Shown: positions 25,832 through 35,273 of the stretch, piece by piece | How positions within the stretch are numbered: position 1 is the stretch's first letter | Layout: each line of letters begins with the position of its first letter | DNA from: an uncultured Bacteroides sp. | GTDB taxonomy: Bacteria > Bacteroidota > Bacteroidia > Bacteroidales > Bacteroidaceae | Length of the DNA: 64,000 bases | Assembly: GCF_937912035.1 (NCBI RefSeq) | Contig: NZ_CALDPF010000022.1 | Span: 62,001-126,000, forward strand | Direction of reading: 5' to 3' | The notes under the pieces: generated by a model | What the model was told of the DNA's origin: nothing | Seen by the model: the letters and a program-made list of their open reading frames with translations, nothing else | Databases searched by the model: none | Program-made: the position numbers and the translations under genes

Positions 25832-28210
25832 TTAAAACTTTATATAATAAGTCATATCCTTTTTAGTTTTGAATTCTATAAGATCACTGTCTATAATCTT
25901 AAACCTTACGGTTTTCCCTTTAGCGTCTGTTATTTTTGCATTACACAAACCTTCATATCTTACCCTACATAACTCTCCTTTATTCGATAAAATTGCGATT
26001 TCTTTGGCATAACCGTTTTCCCAATTTACTGATACCTGAAAATTACCACGTGCCATAAGTCCGCTATAGCTACCAGTAGACCAATCGTCTGGAAGAGCCG
26101 GCAATGGTTCAATATAGCCTTCATGACTTTGTAGAAGCATTTCAGCCACACCGGCTGTAGCTCCCAGATTTGCATCAATCTGAAAAGGAGGATGTGTTCC
26201 CCACAAATTTTCAGCAACCCCTTTCAACAGTATATTTTTATATAACTGATAAGCTTTATTACCATTTTTGGCTCTGGCCCACAAATTCTGACGATGTGCC
26301 ATTGCCCAACCAGTTGATTTGTCTCCACGATTATTCAAAGTAACTATGGCAGCATTCATCCATTCGGGAGTATTGCTGTTTATTACCGTACCTGGATACA
26401 TTGCACACAATTGGGATATATGTCTATGTGTATATTCACCTATTTCTCCATATTTATTTTCTTCCCTAAATTCCTTAATCTGTCCTGAGGCTCCTATCTT
26501 TATAGCATCCAGCTTATCAATTTGTTTTCTCACTGTTTTCAGGAAAGGGTCTTTTATGTCCAATATCTCAGCAGCCTTTAACAAATCCTGATAAGTCTCA
26601 AGAATCATACTTTGATCAAATATACATCCTTTTGCACGATAATATTGTTTGTTATGCCTTTGTTCTGGTGAAAAAGATGGATCTACCAATAATGTTCCGT
26701 CCTGTTGTTCCTTTAATGTTTTGGACAAAAATTTACTCATTCCAAGTAAAGCCGGATAAACATGCTCCTTCAACAGTACTTTATCACGTGTAAAATCGTA
26801 ATAATCCCAAAACAATTTTGCAGTAAAACCTCCTGTTCCAGGACCTGAATGTCCACCGGGAGCTTCAATTTCAAAAGCTGTAGCTCCTGTTCCTATTGTC
26901 CAACCATTTTCTTCATCTATAGGATCAAGTGCTTCCGGATTATTACGAGTGATATAATCCACAGCTTTTTTGACAGCTGATTTCCGGAAAGCCTCATTAT
27001 ACATCATATATGGGATAAATAACTCACGCAAATTTGTATTAAAAGCAGGCCAATAATTCATTTGAACATTTACGTTGTGCCAATATCCACCGGACCATGG
27101 AGAAAAATCATATTGTGTCCATGCCCCCTGTAAATTTGAAGGTAGTGATCCGGTTCTTGACGATGAAATAAGCAAATATCTGCCATATTGGAATAATAGT
27201 TCCTCTAAATATAAATCAGATTTACCAGAACGATACTGAGACAATAATATGTCAGTAGGGATATCAGGAACCTTATCTGTCAATTGTATATCAGCCCTAT
27301 TGAAAAAATATTGATAATCAACAATATGTTCTTTACGTAAAAAATCATATCCTTTGTCACATGCAGATTGGATTCGTTTGTTAAGTAAAGAATGAGGATG
27401 AGGATTACCTTTGAATTTTTCTTTGTTAGGACGCAAGAAAACACTATCATTCAATTTGTATGATGTAGCAGCAGCAATGTATAGAACCACACTATCAGCA
27501 TTTACAACTTCTATCTGCCCATTATTTTTGTTATCTGTTTTACATTTAATTTCACCATTGTAATTGACTACCTTTATCTGCGATTCATAATCCAAATCAT
27601 AATATTGTATTTTTCCAGACATTGTAATTAATCCAGGCGAAGCTATCACACTTCCACTTCGTCCATTCTGTTCTTTGTCAAATGGTTTCAGATATGGAAT
27701 TCTTGGACGTAAAGTGAAAGATATCATTCCTGGCTTGTCTGCTTTAAATTTTACAGCAATGATTTGACTCGGATAATTTGCAAAATATTCACGTGTATAT
27801 TCTACTCCTTCATGTTGATAATTAACTGTAGATATAGCCTCATTCAAATTCAAAATTCTCTTATAGTTCTTACTATAATTATGGTTTATATCAATATAGA
27901 TTTCAGCAAAATTTGTGAAACCACCGAAATTATAAGGACCTCTATTACCTAAAGTCTTTTCAGACAACTGTATACGTTCTGTATCAGTACGTCCAAATAT
28001 ACAAGCACCCATAGCACCATTGCCTATGGGAAGGGACCATTTTTCCCAATCTTCATCAAAAGGATATCCTCTCGATATAATATGAGTGTAATCACCTCCT
28101 CTGTTAAAAGCAGGACTATTATACCACAATGAATATTCTTTATTTATATTACCAGCTTGTGAAGTAATATTTAATATTAGAAATAAAAATAAAAAAGTTA
28201 TTCTAGCCAT
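25832..28210 (-). CDS. GH95 alpha-L-fucosidase (or alpha-L-galactosidase)
   Basis: The 792-residue secreted enzyme has a signal peptide (about 1-19). The N-terminal beta domain contains SLPIGNGAMGACIFG (59-73) and the Glu/Asn/Asp catalytic set of the family is in place: N379/N381 in WHNVNVQMNYWPAF, E516 in DPSFSPEQ, and D679 in PPFQIDANLGATAG. GH95 inverts terminal alpha-1,2-linked L-fucose; some plant-glycan PUL members prefer L-galactose. It sits between GH29 and a sulfatase, suggesting that two different fucosyl (or galactosyl) caps are removed. Length is normal and no frameshift is seen. A 50-bp AT-rich gap follows before the sulfatase gene. Confidence 0.95.
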   Translation of the reverse strand: MARITFLFLFLILNITSQAGNINKEYSLWYNSPAFNRGGDYTHIISRGYPFDEDWEKWSLPIGNGAMGACIFGRTDTERIQLSEKTLGNRGPYNFGGFTNFAEIYIDINHNYSKNYKRILNLNEAISTVNYQHEGVEYTREYFANYPSQIIAVKFKADKPGMISFTLRPRIPYLKPFDKEQNGRSGSVIASPGLITMSGKIQYYDLDYESQIKVVNYNGEIKCKTDNKNNGQIEVVNADSVVLYIAAATSYKLNDSVFLRPNKEKFKGNPHPHSLLNKRIQSACDKGYDFLRKEHIVDYQYFFNRADIQLTDKVPDIPTDILLSQYRSGKSDLYLEELLFQYGRYLLISSSRTGSLPSNLQGAWTQYDFSPWSGGYWHNVNVQMNYWPAFNTNLRELFIPYMMYNEAFRKSAVKKAVDYITRNNPEALDPIDEENGWTIGTGATAFEIEAPGGHSGPGTGGFTAKLFWDYYDFTRDKVLLKEHVYPALLGMSKFLSKTLKEQQDGTLLVDPSFSPEQRHNKQYYRAKGCIFDQSMILETYQDLLKAAEILDIKDPFLKTVRKQIDKLDAIKIGASGQIKEFREENKYGEIGEYTHRHISQLCAMYPGTVINSNTPEWMNAAIVTLNNRGDKSTGWAMAHRQNLWARAKNGNKAYQLYKNILLKGVAENLWGTHPPFQIDANLGATAGVAEMLLQSHEGYIEPLPALPDDWSTGSYSGLMARGNFQVSVNWENGYAKEIAILSNKGELCRVRYEGLCNAKITDAKGKTVRFKIIDSDLIEFKTKKDMTYYIKF

Positions 28211-28224
28211 AATATAATCAAAAT

Positions 28225-28292
28225 ATTGGGCCCATCTCGAAAAGTTTTTATGATGAAATCAAAAAATACTGTTTTTCAGAAATGAGCCCAAT
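28225..28292 (-). terminator. Intercistronic hairpin between GH29 and GH95
   Basis: ATTGGGCCCAT (28225-28235) pairs with ATGAGCCCAAT (28282-28292) with one mismatch and a long A/T-rich interior. On the - strand it follows the GH29 stop. The T-tract after it is weak, so attenuation or transcript-end protection is as likely as full termination. Confidence 0.5.
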
Positions 28293-28319
28293 TGTCAATA
28301 TTCGTTATTTTGCAATAAG

Positions 28320-29762
28320 TTATGTCAGTGCATCAATATATTTATCTGATTTTCCTGTTTTCAAATCAATATTTAATTTGATAACAAAAGGACCTTTCGG
28401 CACATCTAAAGGCATATCAATATTATATTCATTACGTGCTATCTCCTCAGCTTTGACATCTTTTCCTTTAATAACAGACGCATTTATAATTTTTACTCCG
28501 TCAGGTACCTTAACATTCAGCTTTCCTGAATATGGCACATTAAAAACTACCATATAAACATTATCATCTTTTTTTGTATAGTATCCCCAGTCTTTCTTTT
28601 CCCAACCGGCATAATCACATCCGTAAATAGACTCACCATATTTGTTCATCCAATTACCTATAACTTCAGCTATTTCTTTTTCCTCAATCCTGAAGTCTCC
28701 ATTTGCTTGTGGTCCAAAATTCACGACCATATTTCCTCCCATTGATACAGCATGTACAATACGCTGTAACACCTCGTATGGCGTCTTTACATAGCTTATT
28801 GACCAGTCTTTATGATACCCCCACTGATTTTCAGGTATTGTCATACATGCTTCCCAGTCCCATTTGGTAACTCTAAGATCTTTTATAGGATCCGGCAATC
28901 TACGTTCGTATGCTGATTCATAATCTCCCATCAAATGTCCATTACTGTCAAAATGTCTTTTTCCAAAATCATCAGCTCTTAATCTGCTGTTAATTGTAAC
29001 TCCTGGGATCATCTCTTTCAGCATTTTTTCTACATGAGCTGTCCACCAACCATTCTTCTTCATACTTGCATCCCAAGTTCCATCGAACCAAAAATCTTTT
29101 ACGGACGGATAATTCGTAGCAAGCTCCTTTAACTGATTATCAGTAAACTCAAGAAAACGTTTGAAAGCTTCTTCGTCCTCTTTAGATTTAATATCATACC
29201 TATAGTCAGGATGACTCCAATCCAACACTGAAAAATAAAAATGTACATCAATACCTTCATCATTATAAGCCTTCACCAATTCCCCTAAAATATCTCTCTT
29301 ATAAGGAGTATTAGCTACTGTATGTTCGGTGTATTTACTTGGCCACAAGCAGAAACCTTCATGATGTTTTGTCGTAATTTTCACATATTTGGCTCCCATT
29401 TTCTTAGCCATTTTTGCCCATTTTCTAGCATCAAAATCTGTAGGATTCCATTTTTCCTTTAGTTTCAACCATTCATCAGTTGGAACTTTTGCCCAAGCTT
29501 TAAGCCACTCTGCAGCGCCATTATAGATTTTCCCATTCCATTCTCCACCTGGTATCGCATAAAGTCCCCAATGAATAAATATACCCAAGCGGTTATCTCT
29601 GAATCTTTGCATAGCTGCATCCTGACGTTTTCCTAACCTGTCTGCACCATACTTTAAGGTTATTTCCTGATCCGCTGGTAACAATTTAGTTTCTTTCTGC
29701 CCATACATATATGTCGGTAATATGGACAATAATATTAATATATTAATAAGATATCGTTTCAT
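28320..29762 (-). CDS. GH29 alpha-L-fucosidase
   Basis: The 480-residue enzyme has a signal peptide ending near residue 21. The catalytic domain begins with RLGIFIHWGLYAIPGGEW (His64) and has TKHHEGFCLW with His133/His134. The probable nucleophile is Asp227 in KDFWFDGTW; the acid/base is not obvious, as is usual for GH29. A C-terminal beta domain covers about residues 390-480. It retains configuration while removing alpha-fucose, often 1,3/1,4-linked or on small substrates, complementing GH95. It follows a T-tract terminator (29787-29824), so it may be transcribed at a lower level than, or apart from, the upstream sulfatase gene. Confidence 0.95.
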   Translation of the reverse strand: MKRYLINILILLSILPTYMYGQKETKLLPADQEITLKYGADRLGKRQDAAMQRFRDNRLGIFIHWGLYAIPGGEWNGKIYNGAAEWLKAWAKVPTDEWLKLKEKWNPTDFDARKWAKMAKKMGAKYVKITTKHHEGFCLWPSKYTEHTVANTPYKRDILGELVKAYNDEGIDVHFYFSVLDWSHPDYRYDIKSKEDEEAFKRFLEFTDNQLKELATNYPSVKDFWFDGTWDASMKKNGWWTAHVEKMLKEMIPGVTINSRLRADDFGKRHFDSNGHLMGDYESAYERRLPDPIKDLRVTKWDWEACMTIPENQWGYHKDWSISYVKTPYEVLQRIVHAVSMGGNMVVNFGPQANGDFRIEEKEIAEVIGNWMNKYGESIYGCDYAGWEKKDWGYYTKKDDNVYMVVFNVPYSGKLNVKVPDGVKIINASVIKGKDVKAEEIARNEYNIDMPLDVPKGPFVIKLNIDLKTGKSDKYIDALT

Positions 29763-29786
29763 AATTATATTTTACATTTAATTGAT

Positions 29787-29824
29787 AAAAAGGAGTTGCC
29801 AAAGAAAGCATTAGGCAACTCCTT
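29787..29824 (-). terminator. Intrinsic terminator between sulfatase and GH29
   Basis: A perfect 11-bp stem AAGGAGTTGCC (29790-29800) / GGCAACTCCTT (29814-29824) is followed on the - strand by five T. It lies inside the enzyme run of the PUL. Confidence 0.85.
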
Positions 29825-29871
29825 ATCGTACTACTCAAAGAGTTCTTTCAAACATTATTTTCAGAGTATTA

Positions 29872-31437
29872 TTACTTTTCCCCCTTCAAAGTCCTGTAAT
29901 GTGCTCCACGCCCGATTTCCTGTAACAGTTTAGAACGAAGTTCTTTTACCAATTCAACATTTTCTTTAGCAATATTATTTTTCTCTCCAGGATCTGAGAC
30001 CAAATCATACAACTGGTCTTCCTTCGGATTGTTTCCAAGCTCTGTGTTAGTCTGCTTATTGTAAACAGGTCCATCAGCAGCAGGAATGTATTTCCATTTA
30101 CCATCTGTAATAGAAAGATTGTTCTGAACATTTTGTTCCACTAATGAAATACGTCCCTTAGTTTTGGAATCAAGCCATGAAGACAGATGATTTTCACTAT
30201 CAGGAGCAGCCCCTTCAGGTATCTGTACACCGCACATTTCAGCAAATGAGGCAAACCAGTCAAGCTGTGACATCAGGTTATTTGACACTCCTGGCTGTAC
30301 TTTACCTTTCCAACGTAAAATACATGGAACACGGGTACCACCTTCATAGCTACTATATTTCCCGCCACGGTAAATACCGGTTGCCTTATGGTCACCAAGA
30401 AGTTCTACCGCCTGGTCTTTATAACCATCATCAATTACTGCGCCATTGTCACTTGAAAGAACAACTATTGTATTTTCATCCAAATTAAGACGCTTCAATG
30501 TTTTCATAACCTCACCAACAGTCCAGTCGAATGAAAGCAAAGCGTCACCTCGAGGTCCGAGACCACTCTTTCCGGCAAATCTCTCGTGAGGTACACGAGG
30601 TACGTGTATATCATTTGTTGCAAGATACAGAAAGAAAGGTTCGCCGGATGCATGGCTTCTTTCAATAAATCTGACAGCATGAGCAGTTATACTGTCGGCT
30701 ATATCTTCATCACGCCACAAAGCGCTCTTTCCACCCTTCATATAACCTATACGGGAAATACCATTCACAATAGACTGGTCATGACCATGAGAAGGATGCA
30801 TACGCAAAAGTTCAGGATTATCCTTTCCTGTAGGCTCACCTGGAAAGTTTTCTTTATAGCTTACGTAAACAGGATCATTAGGATCAAGACCTACACCCTT
30901 ACCATTTTCCATAAACATACATGGAGTTCGGTCGGCTGTGGCAGCCATTATATAAGAATAATCAAAACCTATGTCCGAAGGATTAGGTTTTACTATACCA
31001 TTCCAATCCTGTTCTCCTGTTTTATCGCCAAGTCCGAGATGCCACTTACCGACAACCCCAGTATGATAACCTGCATCTTTGAACATATCTGCAAGAGTAT
31101 ATCTTTCTGGTTTGATAATCATTGCAGCATTTCCTGCGGCAATACCAGTTCCCTGACGTCTCCAGGCATATTCACCCGTAAGCATAGCATAACGTGACGG
31201 GGTACTTGTGGCCGCCCCACAATGAGCATTAGTAAAACGTATACCTTCCGATGCCAGAGCCTCAACATTAGGAGTACGGACAGAAGAAGTCCCATTACAA
31301 CTCAAATCGCCAAAACCTATATCGTCGGCATAAATAAACAATACATTTGGTCTCTCAGGCAATTGTTTTTCGCCTGAGGATGAACATGCTGCAAAAGCCA
31401 ATGTTCCTAAAGGGAAAATTAATTTTAGATTCTTCAT
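29872..31437 (-). CDS. Sulfatase (S1 family, Ser type), lipoprotein
   Basis: The start at 31437 is chosen because it gives a proper lipoprotein signal (MKNLKLIFPLGTLAFAAC, Cys18); the frame is open further up to 31494 but those 19 residues do not form a signal. The 521-residue protein has metal ligands D38-D39 (YADDIGFGD) and the formylglycine motif S78-T-P-S-R82 with YAMLTG, so it needs an anaerobic sulfatase-maturating enzyme. Further signs are GVVGKWHLGLG, LSSDNGAVIDDGY and LYDLVSDPGEKNN. It is diverged from the sulfatase at 24240-25781, which suggests a different sulfate position. It is probably tethered to the outer membrane. The subfamily is not assigned. Confidence 0.93.
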   Translation of the reverse strand: MKNLKLIFPLGTLAFAACSSSGEKQLPERPNVLFIYADDIGFGDLSCNGTSSVRTPNVEALASEGIRFTNAHCGAATSTPSRYAMLTGEYAWRRQGTGIAAGNAAMIIKPERYTLADMFKDAGYHTGVVGKWHLGLGDKTGEQDWNGIVKPNPSDIGFDYSYIMAATADRTPCMFMENGKGVGLDPNDPVYVSYKENFPGEPTGKDNPELLRMHPSHGHDQSIVNGISRIGYMKGGKSALWRDEDIADSITAHAVRFIERSHASGEPFFLYLATNDIHVPRVPHERFAGKSGLGPRGDALLSFDWTVGEVMKTLKRLNLDENTIVVLSSDNGAVIDDGYKDQAVELLGDHKATGIYRGGKYSSYEGGTRVPCILRWKGKVQPGVSNNLMSQLDWFASFAEMCGVQIPEGAAPDSENHLSSWLDSKTKGRISLVEQNVQNNLSITDGKWKYIPAADGPVYNKQTNTELGNNPKEDQLYDLVSDPGEKNNIAKENVELVKELRSKLLQEIGRGAHYRTLKGEK

Positions 31438-31527
31438 AGTTATAAATATTATGTGTTCTACTTCAATATTTAAAGGATAAAATTTAATTATCAATGTAAA
31501 GTAAAATGTTAAGCTGAATAGTTCATA

Positions 31528-34185
31528 TTAATCATTTATACCTACTCCAAAATGTGTCTGCTGCTTTTCAACCTCCTTAACCTTTATACTATTCAATTCT
31601 TTCCTTAGGCGTTCATTCTCGCGTTCCAAATCAGATTTCATAAGATGCCTGTCAGTTTCTCCATTCTCCGATACTACATTCATGAATTCAAGTTCCTTTC
31701 TATCAGCAATTTCTCTTTTCTGATTAGGAATACTTTTGAACTCCAAAACGCCTTCAAGTGGTCTTGACTCTCCACTCACTGTAAGAGATGCAGAAATTCT
31801 TATCTTACCGGCTTTAGTTGTTGACTGAACAAGAACTGGAGCTGAGCCCCAAGAAGAGACTATAGGATTAGTTCCTGTTTGAGAATTTGCCATCAACCTA
31901 CCTTCACCTTCAATACTGAAATTTATAATAGAATTATTAAGGCGCTTCACTGTTCCACGTTTATCCACAATCTCTGCAATAACAGTCACTATATCCGAAC
32001 CGTCGGCTACTAATCCCAAACCCTCATCATCTATACGCAAACGGATATGGTCAGCCTGTCCAGAAGGATATCTCTTATGAGTAGCAACAACCTTTCCATC
32101 AATAATACCCTCAGCCAACAGATAAGCATCTTCATGTTTACGGGCGCGTGCTTTTGCTTTCCACTCCATAAAATGAAATACATCATTAAATTTAATTACC
32201 GGTGAAGGCATTCCAACATGATTAGGATCCTTCTTATATGTATATGTTTTTCCGTCACGGAATACGGTAAGACGTACTTCATCGCAGTTAGAATACACTG
32301 TTACGTCGTTAGGCGAAAATGGTGTCAATTCATGCGCTATATATACCATAGGACCGTTATCAGCTATAAGTTCGTTTTTTTCAGCAGGTCTTTGTGACAT
32401 GAACATATAATAAGATGTTTTTGGCTGACGAAAAGCATCCATCATTCCTCCATAAAAAGGATCGGCATGATATCCTCTCTGATGATCAAACGAATGCCAG
32501 AAACAAGCTCCTGTAATCTGTGCCGGCTTTTGAAATATTGTTTCAAGACACAGAACAGGATGATTTTTCTGATACGAAGGCAAAGCATAATGTTCCGCCT
32601 GAAGCAACATAGGAATCTCTCCCCAATTTCTTGCCACACGACTATCTGAATTCTGCGCATTCCAATCGTCAACGTTATCACCCCACTCTCGTATGAAATA
32701 TGTCTTGTCAGGACGAAGTTTTGATTCGATAGGACGAAGCAACAAAGGATAATAATGGTCACCGGCAGCACCATGATCACATGCCGCTACACTATATGGA
32801 TATGGATACTCCTCATTACATATATCCAAGGCATTTTTTGCAAAGCTTTCAGGATAATGTGTTTCATTCAGAATAGGTTCCCAAAAGAATAGTGAAGCAT
32901 GATTACGGTGCAAACGTATCATATTACGTATATCTGAATACAAACGTTCGGCAAATATCGGCTCTTTATTCCAAAACTGCCACCCAGGGACTTCTACAAG
33001 AGCAAACAATCCGAGTTCATCACATGCATCCATAAAAGCTGGATCAATAACATAATGCGTACGTATAACTTCCATTCCAGCGGCACGAAGTTTTACTGCA
33101 TCTCTCCACTGCAAAGAATTAGGCAAAGCATTACCTATGACAGCAAAATCCTGATGACGGTTTGTTCCTATTATTTTACCAGGATAAGGTTTCCCATTAA
33201 TCCACAACCCTTCAGTCTTACGAAACTCTATACTGCGTATACCTATTCGCTTTCTATATCCATCAAGTATATTTCCATTATTATCATATATCCTAACTTC
33301 AAGATTATAAAGGTATGGAGAACGTGGACTCCACAATTTTGGATTTTCTAACTTTATAGAAGATGTAGAGTGTGCTGCTTTTCCACTACGTAGTAACAAA
33401 GAAGCAGTAGCTGTCTTTACAGTATTACCTTGTTTATCATTCAGACGATATTCTATTTTAACTTTTTTACCGGATGACGATTCATTACGTACATGAAGTT
33501 TGAGGTTCACCTTTGCAGACTTTTCAGAAACATCTGCATACGATACAAATAATCCTCCGCCAGCTACCTCATTTTCATAATTTGCGTCGGTAATAAATAT
33601 ATCATTATGAGCCACCAGCCAACAGTCTCTATAAATACCACCAAAATATGTAAAGTCAAGCATATTCTGCTGTTTACCTACTGGATAAGTAGGATCATCA
33701 CTATTATCAGCTTTTACTGCTATAACATTATCGGAGTCATTATTAAGGATTTCAGTTACATCTACAATAGCCGGAAGATATCCTCCGAAATGTTTCTTCA
33801 CAAGATTTCCGTTTATATATATTTCGCTTTTACCCATAATACCCTCAAAGTGCAGGAACAACTTCTTTCCAATAAGTTCTGAAGGCTTACGGAAATGTTT
33901 TCTATACCATACTACCCCCTGATAATTTGCACAGCCACTTGCATCTACCGGCAGTAATTCTATACCATGAGGTACTGAAACTACACTCCAAGCACTATCA
34001 TCAAATCCCATTTCAAAAGGATTTCCACTTATGTCTCCTTTATGGAAACGCCATGCTTGATTCATTGAATAAACAGTACGTCCGGTTTCCTTCAGTTCGA
34101 AAAAACCAGCAGTGGAAAATGACACAGCAAATGCCCATTTTATTGAGCAGATGAGTAAAACCAATACAAAATATAATTTTTTCAT
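31528..34185 (-). CDS. GH2 family beta-glycosidase with C-terminal coiled coil
   Basis: This is an 885-residue secreted enzyme (signal about 1-20). Domain order is sugar-binding jelly roll (about 40-200), immunoglobulin-like domain (about 205-320), TIM barrel from about 325, then DUF4982-like and Ig-like C-terminal domains. The acid/base is Glu441 (LNETH, after FFWEPI) and the nucleophile Glu500 (FIREWGD). The region HQDFAVIGNALPNSLQWRD and GWQFW are typical of Bacteroidota GH2 enzymes acting as beta-galactosidases or beta-glucuronidases, and I cannot choose between them. The last 40 residues form a charged heptad helix (SDLERENERLRKELNSIK), which is unusual for GH2 and may drive oligomerisation. 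Confidence 0.9.
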   Translation of the reverse strand: MKKLYFVLVLLICSIKWAFAVSFSTAGFFELKETGRTVYSMNQAWRFHKGDISGNPFEMGFDDSAWSVVSVPHGIELLPVDASGCANYQGVVWYRKHFRKPSELIGKKLFLHFEGIMGKSEIYINGNLVKKHFGGYLPAIVDVTEILNNDSDNVIAVKADNSDDPTYPVGKQQNMLDFTYFGGIYRDCWLVAHNDIFITDANYENEVAGGGLFVSYADVSEKSAKVNLKLHVRNESSSGKKVKIEYRLNDKQGNTVKTATASLLLRSGKAAHSTSSIKLENPKLWSPRSPYLYNLEVRIYDNNGNILDGYRKRIGIRSIEFRKTEGLWINGKPYPGKIIGTNRHQDFAVIGNALPNSLQWRDAVKLRAAGMEVIRTHYVIDPAFMDACDELGLFALVEVPGWQFWNKEPIFAERLYSDIRNMIRLHRNHASLFFWEPILNETHYPESFAKNALDICNEEYPYPYSVAACDHGAAGDHYYPLLLRPIESKLRPDKTYFIREWGDNVDDWNAQNSDSRVARNWGEIPMLLQAEHYALPSYQKNHPVLCLETIFQKPAQITGACFWHSFDHQRGYHADPFYGGMMDAFRQPKTSYYMFMSQRPAEKNELIADNGPMVYIAHELTPFSPNDVTVYSNCDEVRLTVFRDGKTYTYKKDPNHVGMPSPVIKFNDVFHFMEWKAKARARKHEDAYLLAEGIIDGKVVATHKRYPSGQADHIRLRIDDEGLGLVADGSDIVTVIAEIVDKRGTVKRLNNSIINFSIEGEGRLMANSQTGTNPIVSSWGSAPVLVQSTTKAGKIRISASLTVSGESRPLEGVLEFKSIPNQKREIADRKELEFMNVVSENGETDRHLMKSDLERENERLRKELNSIKVKEVEKQQTHFGVGIND

Positions 34186-34328
34186 TTTATAAATCTGTAA
34201 ATTATTAAAATCTCACAAGTCAAAAAACATTGAATTCAAGAAAGTATGTTGTACATAATTACTAACTAAGGACTAACATAATCGAACTAAAATAATCATT
34301 TTTTTCATCGCTGCATGTTTCTTCAGTC

Positions 34329-35252
34329 CTAATTTACTTTTATTAACAAATCTACACCTACCGGATAATGGTCTGACAAATAATCATTATCAGAATCGTT
34401 ATAAATAAAAGCATCAACCACGAGCCTTAACACATAAGGAGTTACAAATATATAATCTAACCGTTCACCAACTCGTTTTCGTATATCTTCATTTCTAGAA
34501 AGAGACATTAAAATCGGAGTTGGGAAAGAGATTCTACGAGTTGGTTCTGTAAATTTCTGACAAACATCAATAAGAGGGAAAGAAAGGAAACGGGCTATAA
34601 CCGAGTAATCAAAATTACCTTCCAACAAATTAGTACTACTCTTACCACCATACTTCATAAGTAGTTCTGTTGAAGTATTCTCCATATAATCAGCATCAAA
34701 AGGAGAATGAGCGTTCATATCTCCCATCAACAGACAAGTATCCAATTTATGCTCTCTGATATAGTTTGTAATAGTTTCGGCCTCCATTCTACGTTTTTTT
34801 GTATCTCCAGGATTAAGGTGGGTAACCAAAACATCCAAACCATAAGTTTTCACATGCAACAAACCATGTCCACAATTTTCCAGTATCTTATTCTTAACTG
34901 AAATTGGTCGCTTTGAAGTAATGCCAACCGGATAACCATTCTCTTTTACAATTACAGCATACGAATGTCCCCATTGTCCTGCAAGTTCAGTCAGACTTTC
35001 CTGAGTAAATCCACACAACTCCTGCAAAGCCAATATTTCCGGATCAGATTGCTTAACCCATTCGATAAACCTATTCTTCCTATCTTCATCCTTTCCCCAA
35101 TTAAAGCCATTAAAAACATTATATGAAATAATACGGATTTTCTCATAACCATCTTTCCAATATCTTTCATAATTATCATAGGATTTTTCCTGAGCAAATG
35201 CACATTTCACAAACAATGCAATAACGGCTATAATAAATAAAGCTCTTTTCAT
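34329..35252 (-). CDS. Secreted endonuclease/exonuclease/phosphatase (EEP) family protein
   Basis: The 307-residue protein has a signal peptide ending near residue 20 (CAFAQ). All EEP active-site elements are present: Asn45 (SYNVFNG), Glu78 (ALQEL), His in VTHLNPGD, Asp/Asn in MGDMNAHS, and the terminal Ser-Asp-His at 293-295 (LSDHYPV). The family covers phosphodiesterases acting on DNA, phospholipids or inositol phosphates. In a PUL it may cleave a phosphodiester on the glycan, but it could equally be a general nuclease. It is encoded 21 bp after the LacZ-type GH2 and 143 bp before the second GH2 on the same strand, so it is part of the enzyme run. Confidence 0.88.
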   Translation of the reverse strand: MKRALFIIAVIALFVKCAFAQEKSYDNYERYWKDGYEKIRIISYNVFNGFNWGKDEDRKNRFIEWVKQSDPEILALQELCGFTQESLTELAGQWGHSYAVIVKENGYPVGITSKRPISVKNKILENCGHGLLHVKTYGLDVLVTHLNPGDTKKRRMEAETITNYIREHKLDTCLLMGDMNAHSPFDADYMENTSTELLMKYGGKSSTNLLEGNFDYSVIARFLSFPLIDVCQKFTEPTRRISFPTPILMSLSRNEDIRKRVGERLDYIFVTPYVLRLVVDAFIYNDSDNDYLSDHYPVGVDLLIKVN

Positions 35253-35273
35253 AACAATCTTGATAAATAAACT

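Noticed and set aside
30586..31197. 203-codon + strand frame opposite the second sulfatase
   Set aside because: It is antisense to the sulfatase active-site region and has no family motif; similar shadows occur opposite most genes here.
24240..31437. Assigning both sulfatases to heparan or chondroitin sulfatase subfamilies
   Set aside because: The Ser-type signature alone does not define sulfate position; subfamily placement needs an alignment that I cannot run.
31437..31494. Upstream start for the second sulfatase at 31494
   Set aside because: The extra 19 residues precede and spoil a good lipoprotein signal; the internal Met at 31437 begins MKNLKLIF with Cys18 in the lipobox.
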